A stretch of 64,000 nucleotides of DNA from Luzula sylvatica (GCA_946800325.1 OX326958.1:61621793-61685792); one strand, 5' to 3'. Positions 25,470 to 37,943 are shown, counted from the first letter of the stretch. Notes: a model not told the origin generated them from the letters alone. Translations and numbers: made by a program.

Positions 25470-26250
25470 CAATTCTTGTTGATGATTATAGTTTCCTCCA
25501 ATAACTCAAGGAACATACACAATTTTTCACAAATAACATTTGCTAGCTAGACCAATAATCAGCTAATTTTAAGCCACACCACATGTATTATTAGACTTGG
25601 TTACTTATACATAGATGAATGTCGCAAAAATCACACATTTCACATTTCATAGTCATGCCATATTGCCCGATTTAACAACAAAAGTAGTTGGGCCTGTTTT
25701 CGCAGTCTAATTTCGGCCGGATTTTTGTCGAAACAAAATCCGAACCATTAAGATGAACAAAGAAAGCCTGGCTTAAACCCTTCCCTCCTTTATTTTGGAT
25801 ACTCTAAAAAACGTTCTAAACAAACTTTTATTTTCATTTACTTGATTACTTCCATAAAGGAGGTAAACTTAACAATGAACGATGTTGGCTTTGTTTGGAT
25901 CAAAATATCTCTCTATTTTTTCATACTTAATTTTACTAAATCGTTTTAGTATTTTGTTAATTTAAAAATATTTAAAAATATTTTTTAACATATACAATTA
26001 GTAATTTTATATTTCATTTATCTTATTCTTTCATAACAAACTAACATAAAATAATATAAAAATAATTAAACTCTTGAAAATATCTTAGCAAATATATTTT
26101 AGTCGACTAATTTGAATTATATGTTTTGAACAATAAGATAAGAATATAATTTATTTTTATATATGGGCCTATTTTCACATTTTATATATGGGCCGGGTCT
26201 TTGTGATATGAACACAAAGAACCTTGCTTAGACCCTTCCCTCCTTTATCT
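25470..26250 (+). repeat. PUS10-upstream module, copy 3, with internal repeat
   Basis: 25470-25790 matches the 22060-22420 module (GTTTCCTCCAATAACTCAAG, GCTAGCTAGACCA, CACACATTTCACATTTCATA, AATCCGAACCATTAAGATGA) and ends with AAACCCTTCCCTCCTTTAT. After an AT-rich TIR-family insert (about 25790-26160), a second partial copy at 26165-26250 repeats GGGCCTATTTTCAC and GACCCTTCCCTCCTTTAT. It abuts the PUS10 start codon and probably contains its promoter. Confidence 0.75.
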
Positions 26251-26283
26251 CTCGCCGGATCCCAATCTCGTTGTGGCGGCCGG

Positions 26284-28897
26284 ATGACGTCGTCAGTACC
26301 ATCTCCGGCGATGCGAAGCATACTTGAAAAGTCGGCTGTCTTCCTCCCTCCTTGTCACGTCGTCCTCGACTTGCTCTCCACTGGTGTGAGTGACGCGAGC
26401 GTCTCTAGTTAAATGTTGAAATGCGACAACTGTTAAATTGATTTCAATTTCTGAAATTTACTATTTGATTTGCTTCAATTAAGGTGTGTATTAGGTGCAT
26501 TTTTCGTTTTTCTGGCATCAGTGATCAGGATTGTTATTCTTCAGCTCTGTCTAAATCCGACTTAATCTCATTTCTCAAAGAACGAAATGAAGATTCCTCC
26601 ATTTCTACTGAAGAAGAAGAAGCAATCGAAAAGTCTTACTGTTGTGTTTGTTTGGGCGTTCTGCAGCCAATTTGTCTAATTGAGAAAGAGATTTCGTGTT
26701 TCGAAGAGCTCGCCCTTTCCATTTCTGAATCTGTAAAAAAAGAGAATTACGAAATTGATGAATTCTCTCTAGAATTCTCCTTTCCGCCCATTATAACCGC
26801 GAACGAACGCTCATTACGGTAATTTAATTATAATTTTCTTAATTATCATTCTCAATTTTGATTTAACAAACTCTAATCTTTAGGTTATATCTGAAAGGAA
26901 AGTATGAGAAGGAAGAATGGTTCAAGGTATCTAAAGAGCAATTATCAGTTAAAGACGCGCTAATATTATCACTTGACACTCCAATCCAGAAATATATGGT
27001 AATTTATTATTTAATTAATTATGCTCTTACATTTTTGTAAATTTTTTCAATTTAATTTTTTGAAGTTTTTCGAATAATTCAGAGTGTTAAATTGGGTTCG
27101 AGTTCGAGTTCATTTCGCATTAATTTGACTTATTCTCACTCTGAAGCCTCTCAAACGCTTCGAAATAAACTCCCAAATAATAGTAATAATGATTCTAATA
27201 AAGCTCTTGATATGCTTCAAGATCGAGATTTTAGTGAGAGATCTCAAGTCCCTCCACAAAAGGTTTATAAATAAAAAATTCATTAATTAAGCACCTATAT
27301 ATAATTACAAATTATTTTTACAATTAGTTTATTTTCTATTTTAGGCTGATAAACCATGCCAGCTCAGCATCACTTGCTTTAGGAATCCTATTTATATTTG
27401 CGGTAGATACTTAAAGGTAAACTTAGTATATTTGTAATTTTATATGCATGTATGTATACATATAATTTAATTTTTCAATTTTTGTAGTATTCTAGAACTG
27501 TGAGCCAATCGAGATGGATAATTGATGATGAAAGAATGGGCGAAGCTTCTGTAGAGGTATATTTATTTTATTATAATTAATTGTATAATTTAATAATTTA
27601 TTACAAATATTTCTAATATAAGTTTGTTTATGTGTAGGAATTAATAGGGGACAAAGTGTTTGAGGTTACTAAAGGAGAGAATTACAAATTCCATTCGGCT
27701 GGAAGAGAAGATATTGATGTATTATTTATTTATTTATTCATTCTACAATTACTTATTTATATTTTATATTGAATTTATTTATTATTGTGATTAATTAAGG
27801 TGAGGATGTTGGGATCGGGCCGTCCATTTTTGGTGGAGGTCATGAATGCTAGTATCGTGCCATCTGTCCTCCAGATTGAAAATATCGCAGAAAATATAAA
27901 TCAATCTGAGAAGAAACTCGTAACGATTTTAATTTTTTTTTACTTTTCGAATGGTAACGATATATATAATTAAAGTAACGAATAATTATGATTTTTGGAG
28001 GTTGGAGTTAGAAATTTGAAATTGGCCGGTTCAGAAGCATGGGCTTTGATGCGTGAAGGCGAGGCCGAAAAACAAGTATTTTATGTTTATATTTATATTT
28101 TATTCTTTTAGGGAAATTTGTAAAATGAACCCTGTATTTTTTAGATAGTTAATTTCGGTCCCTCTGATAAGTTTTTTTTTTATGTAGAAACAATATGCTG
28201 CACTTGTATGGATCTCGAGGCCACTCACCGATGCTGACGTGGCACAGCTCTCTTCTTTCAAAGACTTGGTTATATTTTAATGCTCATTTAATTTCAACAT
28301 CTCATTTAATTTATTATTATTTTGTTTTTGTTTTTAGGAGGTATTGCAAAAAACACCAGTAAGAGTGCTTCATAGAAGAAGCCCTCTAGAGCGAAATAAA
28401 ATCATACATTGGTGAAATTAATATTTATTTAATTCCATATTATTTTTGCTTAATTTTACAGGAAAAATCATACTTATTCTTTTAATTTATTGTTTTGAAT
28501 TTTTTCAGGATGAAAATTGAGAGAATTGAGGGTTCGACTCAGTATTTCCTCTTACATCTTTGCACTCAGGTACTAAAACCCTAAATATTTTAAAGTGCAT
28601 TGTTATTAATATTATAATACGTTATTTTAAATTTACGTTAATAATTGTTTTCAGGCTGGGACATATATAAAAGAATTTGTGCATGGGGATTTGGGACGCA
28701 CAAATCCTAGGTTAAAAGAAAACAAGTTTACTAATTTTAATTAATAATGTTTATTAAATATTGAAATTGTTTGTTTGTATGAATTTTTAATGCGTTTTAT
28801 TATTTTGTGTTATAACAGTATCGGGTCCATATTAGGGTGCAGGGCCGAAATATTGCAGCTCGACGTGACCGATGTTAAAATGGACTATTTTGACTGA
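26284..28897 (+). CDS. PUS10: tRNA pseudouridine synthase Pus10
   Basis: Fourteen exons: 26284-26385, 26484-26818, 26884-26998, 27083-27262, 27345-27416, 27488-27556, 27638-27718, 27800-27919, 28001-28075, 28188-28268, 28338-28411, 28509-28569, 28655-28710, 28819-28897. They encode 499 residues. The N-terminal zinc/THUMP-like part has two CxxC pairs (Cys36/39, Cys88/91 region CCVC). The catalytic part carries HSAGREDIDVRMLGSGRPF, whose REDID segment holds the family's catalytic Asp, then VWISRPLTDADV, KTPVRVLHRRSPLERNKIIH, GTYIKEFVHGDLGRTNPSIG and the closing CRAEILQLDVTDVKMDYFD. Pus10 makes pseudouridine at positions 54/55 of the tRNA T-loop in archaea and some eukaryotes. The length is close to other plant Pus10 proteins. 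All introns are GT-AG and short. Exon 1 uses donor GT|GTGAGT. A tandem truncated copy lies upstream. Confidence 0.94.
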
Positions 28898-29782
28898 TTT
28901 CATTTTCAAAATTTGTTCTTTTTATTCAATACTAAATAGCAAATTAGATTTTATTTAACACCAAATCAAACTTTTTGGTGATTATCATTATTTCTTTTTT
29001 TCTTTTTGACAAGGGAATGAAATTTAACTTTTGAATCTGAACCTAAATTCTCCACAAGACAAAAAGTAGAAGAAACAAGGCATGAAATAGCTTTTGCCTT
29101 TTCTATTCTCTTTTGCTTCTCTTTTTGGAGGCAAGGTTGACTTTTGAATCTTGGTGTAAAGAAGATGCCTTTAACATGAGAATTTTGATCATGTAAATGA
29201 CAAACATTGAAAAATAAAGTGCAAATTTGATGTCTGAATTATTTTCTCGTGCCACATAATAATAATGATAATCAAAATGTGAAACGATATATTGCTAGTT
29301 CTCTAAATTATGATAATAAAAATCAAATTATGTCAAAATGTAAATATCAAATATACATTAGATAGTTCTCTAAATCATGATAATGAAAATCAAATTGTAA
29401 AATATCAAATATACATTAGATAGTTCCTCGACCTCTCTTTACTTAATCGTCTTGACCCTCTCATTGCAAAGAAGGTAAGTATGAGTCCACACAAACCATC
29501 AAAATCGGAATATTCGAAGGCAAATAATCGTTCGTTCAATGGCGGTAAGAAATAGAAGTTTCTCAAATACCAACGATTATTAGTTTAAGGGCATGTTTGT
29601 GTGACCGTCAGTGTTTTAAATAGCAGCATTTCAGCGGCGCTATAGCGCGCTAAAGCGGATTTTAGGAGACAAATACTGCATTTCTTCAGAATTTAGCCTT
29701 GTAGCGTTTTGTTCCGCTGCAACGCTATAGCGGACTGCTATAGCATGAAACGTTCAAATATAGCGGCCGTAACGGTGCTATA

Positions 29783-29783
<1 letters not shown>
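28898..29783. other. Intergenic region with GCTATAGCG repeat
   Basis: 3' flank of PUS10, with a tandem word (ATCAAATATACATTAGATAG) at about 29346 and 29405. At 29610-29780 a GC-containing segment repeats GCTATAGCG/CGCTATAGC in both orientations, resembling a decayed TIR element end. No gene. Confidence 0.5.
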
Positions 29784-29828
<45 letters not shown>

Positions 29829-29897
29829 CATAACAATCATAATAATGTTAAAACTAATAATGACAATAGTAATACTAAAAATAATAATAAAATAATG

Positions 29898-29958
<61 letters not shown>

Positions 29959-30240
29959 TAACAATAATAATTATCATTATTATCATTACACAATAATAAT
30001 AATTGTTATTAAATAATAGTAATAATATTATTATTATTATTATTAAATAATAATAACAATAATAATTATCATTATTATCATTACACAATAATAATAATTG
30101 TTATTAAATAATAATAATAATAACAATAACAATAACAATAATAATAATTAATATTATTATTATTATACAATAAGAATTATTGTTATTAAATAATAATAAT
30201 CATAACAATAACAATAATAATAATTATTATTATTATCATT
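29784..30240. repeat. Compound (ATT)n/(AAT)n trinucleotide tract, about 455 bp
   Basis: Alternating runs of ATT and AAT with AAC interruptions. Because both orientations alternate, the tract can fold on itself. Long reading frames of Tyr/Ile/Asn here are artefacts. Confidence 0.95.
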
Positions 30241-30698
30241 ATTCGAGGGTACGATGCAAAGTAGGATAGACGATTACCGGCGTGAAATTGATCACGCACG
30301 ACGGGTTGATCGCTCGCATCCTTCTCTTCTTCGGTGTCGTGTTGGTGACTAGCCCGTCCGTCCCATACGACACGTCTCCCACCATCTTGACACGTCTCCG
30401 GTTGTATTTGTGCGTCCCATGCCCACACGCTTCCACAGCTTTTTGCTCCTTTTACTTCTCCGGTTTGATCACAACGAAGAGCCACAAGTGTCGCTCCTCT
30501 ACCCGTATCTACCGTGAGTCGTAGCACTTCGGTCGCGGGTGCAACTGCCTAGACGATGCACCGGCAAACTTGCTTGATTGTTTTCGATTCTCTAGACGGA
30601 GAAAACTCTTTTCTCTTCTCTCTCTTTCTCTTCGCACTCTTTCGGCATCTTGATAAGAGTCTCTATAATTTCTGGACTGAATTAGACTTCAATTGACT

Positions 30699-30701
<3 letters not shown>

Positions 30702-30776
<75 letters not shown>
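30702..30776. repeat. (GA)n microsatellite, about 75 bp
   Basis: Perfect GA dinucleotides within the LTR fragment, at the place where the related LTR has a short CT-rich segment. Confidence 0.95.
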
Positions 30777-30780
<4 letters not shown>

Positions 30781-31090
30781 TCCTATTTACACAAAAATAG
30801 GATAATGATTGGGTCAAAGATTGTGCATATCCAATATACACTTCCAGCATGAGATTAGTTGGAACGCATCATGAGGTTAGTTGGAACGAACTATATTCTG
30901 CCTCATTTCAGTGTTAATTTCAAATTACATTCCTAGTAGTCCGTTCGAACGAACATCAAGGTTAGTTCGAACGAACCACTCCCCGGAATGAATATGTATA
31001 AAACCGTTTTATACTCGTAGCGGTCCGTTCGAACGGAGCCGACGGTTAGTTCGAACGAACCACTCTCTGGAACTTAACTTTGCATAATCC

Positions 31091-31252
31091 TATTATCAAA
31101 CCCAGCCAATGGGCTTGTGGCCCAGTGGTTGGGTATGAGGCACAAGAAACCATATGTTGTGAGAGGTTGTGAGTTCGAGTTCCATTGGCACTAATGGATG
31201 GAGGACCACCGAGCCTTCTCCATTTACTCGTTTTTTTTTATTATCAAACCCA
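31091..31252 (+). mobile_element. Intact tRNA-derived SINE, 14-bp TSD
   Basis: The SINE 31105-31238 (134 bp) has a pol III A box (TGTGGCCCAGTGG, about 31115) and B box (GAGTTCGAGTTCC, about 31171), a 3' body CCACCGAGCCTTCTCC, and an oligo-T end. It is flanked by a perfect 14-bp duplication TATTATCAAACCCA (31091-31104, 31239-31252). An internally deleted relative occurs at 43240-43294 in reverse. Confidence 0.9.
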
Positions 31253-31499
31253 TGAATATCCATGTTCATATATCCTTATATGTATACTTTTATCGTTGAT
31301 CCAAAACTATATTTTCTTCAATGCCATGCTACTAACAGCATGTCAAGCAGGCCCTAAGAAATAGTTGATAATTACTCTTATGATCAGTTCGAACGGCTAT
31401 AATTAACCTTCGACCATGTATTGTAAAAAATAGTATGTTGTTGTATGTTCGAACGACTGAAAATTTTGTTCGAACGAACTATGTAATTTTAAAATTCGT

Positions 31500-31997
31500 T
31501 TTACTTCTGGTTTGAAAAAAAATATTTATTCCTTTTAAACGATTCATGATAGCGTCCGGATAAATAGTGTTCTTAAACACTTGTCAGTAAAAAAATTATT
31601 TTCAATGTAATTTTAATAATTGAAAATTTATTTAAAAAAAATATATCTTGCTTTAGCAAATGTGTTATTCCTTGTATGTTGACGTTTTCTGTAATTTTTG
31701 ATCTTTGCATTGTTTACTCCATTCATTCGTTTTCATTCCATCTTTATTCTTTATTGTGTACTTAACGTTTTCTTTTTTCTTTTCTTTTTTTTTTATAATT
31801 TCTTCATGTTTTATGCGCGTATTTACTTAGCTTTAATCTTGAACGTTTTGTGATGTTTCTAAACTATCTAGAAGAGGGCGGAATAGGTAAATTAAATGAT
31901 TTAATTTTTATTTTCGACTTTTAGCAAATTAACTAATAATATGAATAGTGCGAAAATTAATTAACAAAAAAAAAATCTCACCCAATACCAAGTTTGA
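31500..31997. other. Intergenic DNA
   Basis: AT-rich, with TTTTCTTTTTTC runs near 31770. No gene or clear repeat. Confidence 0.5.
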
Positions 31998-33649
31998 CAC
32001 AAGTTTTAACTATCTTTTTGAAAGAAAAGCAAGCACGATACGTGCTCGATCTTTTCGTTTTGATATATTAAAAGAAAAAGTTTCGATACAAAAGATGCGA
32101 AACGAAAAAGATACAAGGTGATCTAAATTGTTAAAATATTTCTAGCCATTGATGTTCAATGTCTTTGTCGTCGGAATTATGAAGGATAATGCTCTCGTCA
32201 TAGCCTGACTAGGTTTCCCTCGCATCGGACCTGCCTCGCAGTCTTGCTGGATCTGCTATAACCTAGTAACAATCCATAACCACCTATGCCATATCGATCG
32301 CGTCGCCAGAGAGATGCACTTCATAACAACTCGGGTCGAGGATTACGTTATTTTGAAGATCTGACTCGGTTTCCCTCGCGTCGTCACTGACTCGGTCTCC
32401 CTCGTGGTCTTGCTGGGTCGGTTGTAGCCTAAAAGCATCCCATAACCGCATATGCCGTCCCGATTGCGTTGCCAAGGAGCTAGCATATCCAATTTCTCCG
32501 ATCGTTTCTTTTCGGAATTCGTCTCCAATAGATCTCAAAATTCGTCGTTAATTCGTTTCCAAAGTTCGTCCCGATTGCGTCGCCCTCGCGTTGTTCGGGA
32601 TCTTTTCCGTTTCTTAATCGAGCTCGAATTACTTAATTGTTAGGGTGGGTCCACTCGGCAGCACCTCTTGCCGCCGATCTTTTGTTAACATTCGGATTTG
32701 TTCACCCCATTTTGCAACGGTTAGGGTAAGTCCACTCAGCTTAATTGTTAGGGTAAGTCCAATGCGATTACGAACTTCGATCGGTTTCGAGCTTCGGTCG
32801 GTTCCATAAATGTTAGGGTTTAGGCGAAACTGTTAGGGTAATTCAATCTCGGTAAACTGCTCGAAACTTCTCAGTAATTACAGCTCGAAGCTGTTCAGTA
32901 ATAGAGTTCTCACTGAGAAACCTCTCTGTAATCAGCTCAAAACTCTTCATTAATCAGTATAGTAAGTAACAAAGAATCACAAAGATTCAACTCGCAACTC
33001 TCAACGATTCCAGCCAGTAATAAAATAGCTTAGAGCCCCAAATAAGCAAGTAATCAGCTCATGAACAGTGTGAAACAGTAATCACCTCTGAATCGCCTTT
33101 TCTTTTCTGGAGAGATGAGACAAAGAACGATTAATCACCAATGACAACCCACCGCCACGAGTAACAGAAGCACAACATTCAAAAACTAGGAGGGTTTCAC
33201 GTCCATAAGAGCCACCCGATCCATCTCGCACTCTGCTGCCATCGTTTCGCCGCCGTGTTGATCAGACCTGCTACAAGTGTCGCTCATCTGGCGATCCATC
33301 TCGAGATCCACCTGGTCCATCTCGTGTTGATGCTGGCAAGGCTCGGCAGGGACAATGCAGAGAAGATCTCGTCTAGGTTGTTGTGGTCTAGGCCACCACT
33401 AAATTTTGTTGCCGTCTCGGAGGAGATTAGGAGATCTGAGGCTTCAAACAACCGATTTTGCTGCCGTTTTCTTCTGGAGAACTGACTGGTGCCCTTTTTC
33501 TTAGTCGCGAAGAAGAGGTGGTTGAGGCGAAGAAGAGTAAAGGTCCCAGGGGGACCGCCGGCCGACGCCGTTAGGATTGAGGCCCCCCCCCAGATCAAGC
33601 CGCCTCTAGGGTTTCTTTTCTTAGTCGCCACAAGTTTTAACTATCTTTT
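31998..33649. mobile_element. GC-richer insertion between 21-bp direct repeats
   Basis: A 21-bp direct repeat (CACAAG, then TTTTAACTATCTTTT) at 31998-32018 and 33629-33649 brackets 1610 bp of GC-richer DNA. Inside, about 110 bp at 32202-32308 is repeated at about 32360-32475 (GGTTTCCCTCGC, ATAACC, TATGCC). GTTAGGGTAAGTCCA words recur at 32720-32760. No coding domain was recognised. The repeat length fits a long target-site duplication, but there is no poly(A) and no TG/CA ends, so the element class is unknown. Confidence 0.55.
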
Positions 33650-34680
33650 ACTTGTTAGTCGACCGAATCAACATTCACAAATATCTACGTTTCTGGGACG
33701 CCACACAGACAATTTGCATCATTTCGACACTCTATTCAATTTTCCAAATGAAAAATTACAAAGTTTTCAAAGTCAATTTACAACTTTCTATAGGATTGGA
33801 CGAATTGTTAGCCTAACACAAATCTAAAACCCTATCAAACTAACACGTGATCCGGTCACACGAGTTGAGAGTAGTTTGAAGAGTTGGAATGAGGAGAAAA
33901 TTGGTTTCTTATATTATCTTGACTAAATTATAACTCTACTTATGGTTGTTCTCACCTTGAATTTTGCTAAAAATAATTGTGTGAAAGGTGTTGAGAAAAA
34001 TATGTGGGGTTGTGTATTTTATAGAAGTATGATACAGATCTTAAACATTGTTTGACATCACTGTGCGTTTAAACACAATCGGAATGCATTTACACGATGT
34101 TCAATCAAACTACCCGTTGGAATTGAAAATCAATGCATGTGAACAAATTAGTTTAAACACATGGCTAATGAGTATAAACACATTAATGCATATATAGATT
34201 CTCGGGGTTTTGGTCAAAATGTGTTTAAACGAATGTTGAGATTAATTTAAGCGATCTATGAGTTTAAGCGAAATCACCATAAATTTAAACGTTTTGGCTT
34301 TGGTTTAAGCGGAAGGTGTAGGCTGGTTTTGCTGTTTCTAAGTTACTAATTTTAGGATTTCATGATTCTTAATTGTAAAATGAGATTTAAATTAGTCAAA
34401 GAAAAGTTTGGGATAATCGTACGATGATGTAATTTCAGGTAGTGTGTTATTCCAACTCGCGGAAGTCTTCAACATCCTTAATTATGTACTTGTTTCTTGA
34501 AGAATATGGACTTCTGCCTTGGAGAATATGAAGTTGCGACTGGCAGAATATTTACTTTAGAATATTTACTTTTTGAATACGTAATTACGTCTTCTGAAAT
34601 ATAAAATTGTGTTCAGAATAATATGAACTCGCGCTCTGCTGAACATCTTTTCTTGAATTTGAATTTCTTGACGGATCTTT
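33650..34680. other. Intergenic DNA
   Basis: No gene. TTTAAACACA/TTTAAGCG words recur at 34060-34310, and GAATATTTACTTT/GAATATG words at 34500-34630, suggesting decayed tandem sequence. Confidence 0.5.
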
Positions 34681-36125
34681 AAATTTTGTATTCTTCTCAT
34701 ATGCAACCATACTCATCCTTTCCTCTTCGTACGGACAGAGAAAAGGGCGACAACACAAGCGATTAAGTCTGGGGGTGGAGGCAAACCCTAGCCGCCTCCG
34801 CCCCCCCCCCCCCCCCCCCTTTCTCTTTCTCCTCCACCGCCGCCCAGCCCGTCCACCACCGCACACCATCCTCCTTCGTCCTTCTCGACCCTGCAAAAAG
34901 AGAGGAACCTCTCCATTCGTCCATGTTCCTAGAACTCCGATTCCCCTCCTCTCCGAGCATCTACTCCCATCCTCACCTCGAAACCCTCTTCCCCATTTTC
35001 TGCTTACCTTGACTCGCCGGTGAAGATGACAGAACTCGAGAACTTGTTAAACAACTCCAAATCGGTAAACCGGCAATAGATCTTGAACAGACTGATCTAG
35101 TAATGATTAAGGCGACAACATGTCGTCGAGGTAACAGATCGTCAAGGCGGGCAGCAGATTGTCAAGGCGGCAGCAGATCGGCAAGGCTGGCAGAATATCG
35201 GCAAGGCAGCAGATCGTCAAGGCCGACGACAGTTCAAGGCATTAGATCGTCAAGGCAGCTTAATAAATAGGCTGTATGGTTTGAATAGAGAGTGTACGAA
35301 ATTGTGGAAGATAATCAAGTCGGCGTCGATCTATTCAAGGCAGCGTGTTCTTGAAGCTGGTGACACCTATTTCCAAAGCTCATCTTCTGATCCAGTTGGG
35401 ATCAACCATATTTTCGGTACGAAATTGTACCGGTACAAGAAAATTCGGGTACATGTACCATCACATTTCCTCTCTTCCTCTCAAGGTCGCTATCGTGGCA
35501 ATGAATCGAGAGCCATGAAGACGGCAACAGATGTTTGTTGGCGATTTTGAGAGTAAGATTTTTCGTTGGCAGAATTTGATGGAAAGAAAAACGTTGGCAC
35601 TCTATGACGGCGAAGCCACGTCACCGGCAGCGAGGGCCACAATGTTGAGATGATAACGGCCATGACTGGGACGATGAGAGCAAAGATCATGGTGCTGACA
35701 TGATGATGACATGATCATGCCCACGAAAGCGACAACAAAGTCATGGTGATGACGATGACAGGAAATGTCACAGCCAGGTCAGCGACAACGATGGTCATGG
35801 TGATGATATGATAACACCGACGGAAGTGACAGTCAAGCAGCGACTCTGACAGTGACGACCTTGTCTTCACGTGCGAACTGCAACGAAGACTATAAGAAAG
35901 GTTTTTCATAACAAGATCTTGCAATGGCAGATCTAGATCGAGGCTTCTCGATCAATTGGCATCGACGGCCAAAAGCCCTATAATCGAGTTAGGGTTTTCT
36001 TTTTTTTTGATATTTTTCTTTTTTGGAATGAAATTTTTTTTTGAAATGTAATTCTATTTTTCTTTTTTAATGAAAAAACCGAATACTTCGTATTCTTTCA
36101 AAAAAAAAAAAAAATTTTGTATTCT
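34681..36125 (+). mobile_element. Poly(A) retroposon, about 1.4 kb, 14-bp TSD
   Basis: 34695-36111 is flanked by a perfect 14-bp duplication AAATTTTGTATTCT (34681-34694 and 36112-36125). It ends in poly(A), preceded by the palindromic GAATACTTCGTATTC. The 5' part is GC-rich, with GCAAACCCTAGCCGCCTCCG and a C run at about 34800-34819. The middle has a degenerate tandem repeat of about 20 bp (CAGATCGTCAAGGC, 35125-35262). No reverse transcriptase remains. It was copied by target-primed reverse transcription. It could be an internally deleted LINE or a non-autonomous retroposon. Confidence 0.8.
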
Positions 36126-37308
36126 AAATATGCACATTCGTCTTCTAAAATATGAATATTTGTATTTTAGGATATGATTTATTCACTTTCCAGGTTATGG
36201 GATATTTGTCTTTTTGAAAATGCAAATTTGTCTTCTAGGATATGGATTGTTGATCTTGACATGTTCTTTCAAATATATTTTCATAATTAAACACATTTAG
36301 AAGAATTAATTAATAGTATCAATATTGTCTTGGAACAATTAAATAGTGAAAGATAATTTGACCCACCATTTTTCTTGTGAACTTACATATTTTCCTAATT
36401 GAACACGTTTAGAACAAATTATTAATTATTAATAGTAGTGATGATAATTTGACCCACTTATATATTTTCCTAATTGAACTCGTTTATTACAAATTATTAG
36501 TAGGATCAGTATTGTTTTGGAACAATTAAAGAGTGAAGATAATTTGACCCAACACTTTTTTTGTGAACTTTATGTATATGTAACTGTCTTAATTGTAGTT
36601 CCAAAATGACCTATATTACGTTATAATTTATTATTAATGTCATTTACTTTGATGAAACAAATACTAGTCATGTATATTAATTTAAATATCCATCTAAATT
36701 TGATAAATATATCCATGCATATTAATTTAAATATCCATCTAAATTTGATATTTATACATTCAGATATAAAATATAACTTTATTGCACTTAAAAGTTAAAA
36801 GTAACACAACGAAATTTTATTTTGTCGTGATAAATACATTAGGCTATAACACTACTCCAATAAATATTGCTTATATTATGCTAATTTAGTCTAATTCAAG
36901 GATTTCACCTTTGATCTCACAAAAAAGTATAAAACTAAACTAGATTAAACTAAAAAGTAATATTTTTTCCCTTTTACTCAAGGGCAAAACTTAAAGTAGT
37001 ATTTGTAACGTATTTTCATAATAAAAGTTTGAGCTTAGGTTTTAGCAGTAAATCTTTGATGCATTGGACGGATACAGATACAGAAGCTAAGATACTATAT
37101 CGTGTGGTTCTAAATTCATGATTAGGCACTAAACCCTAAAAGCTAAGCTAGAGACCATAATCATCTCAACTCATGGCTTTCTCACCTCTTCCCAATGCTC
37201 ATTGGATAATGCATGTCTACCATCATTCATTCAAAACCTTGCAAAAGCAGATGTAAATACTTCCTCAAATATTTTACCTCTCACTCACTCACTCTCTCTC
37301 ACACACTA

Positions 37309-37339
<31 letters not shown>

Positions 37340-37943
37340 AAGACAAGGTGGTCTCTGAACGAAATGATGAAACGCATGGACTCATGCATTTATTCTCTTT
37401 TGTAATTTACTTGCTGAACCTGATGGTCGCATTTATTTTATTGGAAGGTGTAAATTAAGTGTCACGAAAAGGAATCATATCCATCTATCTCATCATTGCT
37501 ATCAGCTTTCCTCTTTCATCTCCTAGCTAGAGAGGCCTCCACAAACCCTAACCCTAGAAGCCGAGGATATTTTGCCATGATATACAAGACTTGAGAAAAA
37601 TAAAAGAAAATAAGTTATGTAATGATGGTTTTCCAGACTATTGATCATAAAAGAAAACAAGCAATATTGCTTTTGAATGACAAAAGATTTTTCATCTCCT
37701 AAACATCCATATCTCGTCTAAATTTTTTGTATACAACAATATTCGTTTTTGTTCCAGATATAATAGAATAATATACCATTACCAATCATGTGTTAATTTT
37801 GCTTATGGTCTTAATTAATTAGCTAAACACTGAACTTGAGTTTCGAAAAGTCAGGAAACACAAGAAAGCTTAGATTAAGATCTAAAATAGAGGAGTTCTC
37901 TAATTAGTTTGCAGACACAAATAAAACAGTAGTACAAAAGATA

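Larger units (their letters stand above)
30242..31500 (-). mobile_element. LTR fragment (reverse orientation), related to 8656-9666
   Basis: From TCGAGGGTACGATGC (30242) the sequence is the diverged reverse complement of about 9600 back to 9060 of the solo LTR (GTGAAATTGATCACGCACGA, CACCGGCAAACTTGC, CATATCCAATATACA). A GA tract at 30702-30776 interrupts it. Beyond 30850 it has repeated palindromes GTTCGAACGAAC, also present in the solo LTR at 59967-61215. A SINE is inserted at 31105. The left end is replaced by the ATT tract, and the right end is not defined. Confidence 0.6.

Noticed and set aside
29709..30088. Tyr/Ile/Asn-rich frames
   Set aside because: Translation of the ATT/AAT microsatellite.
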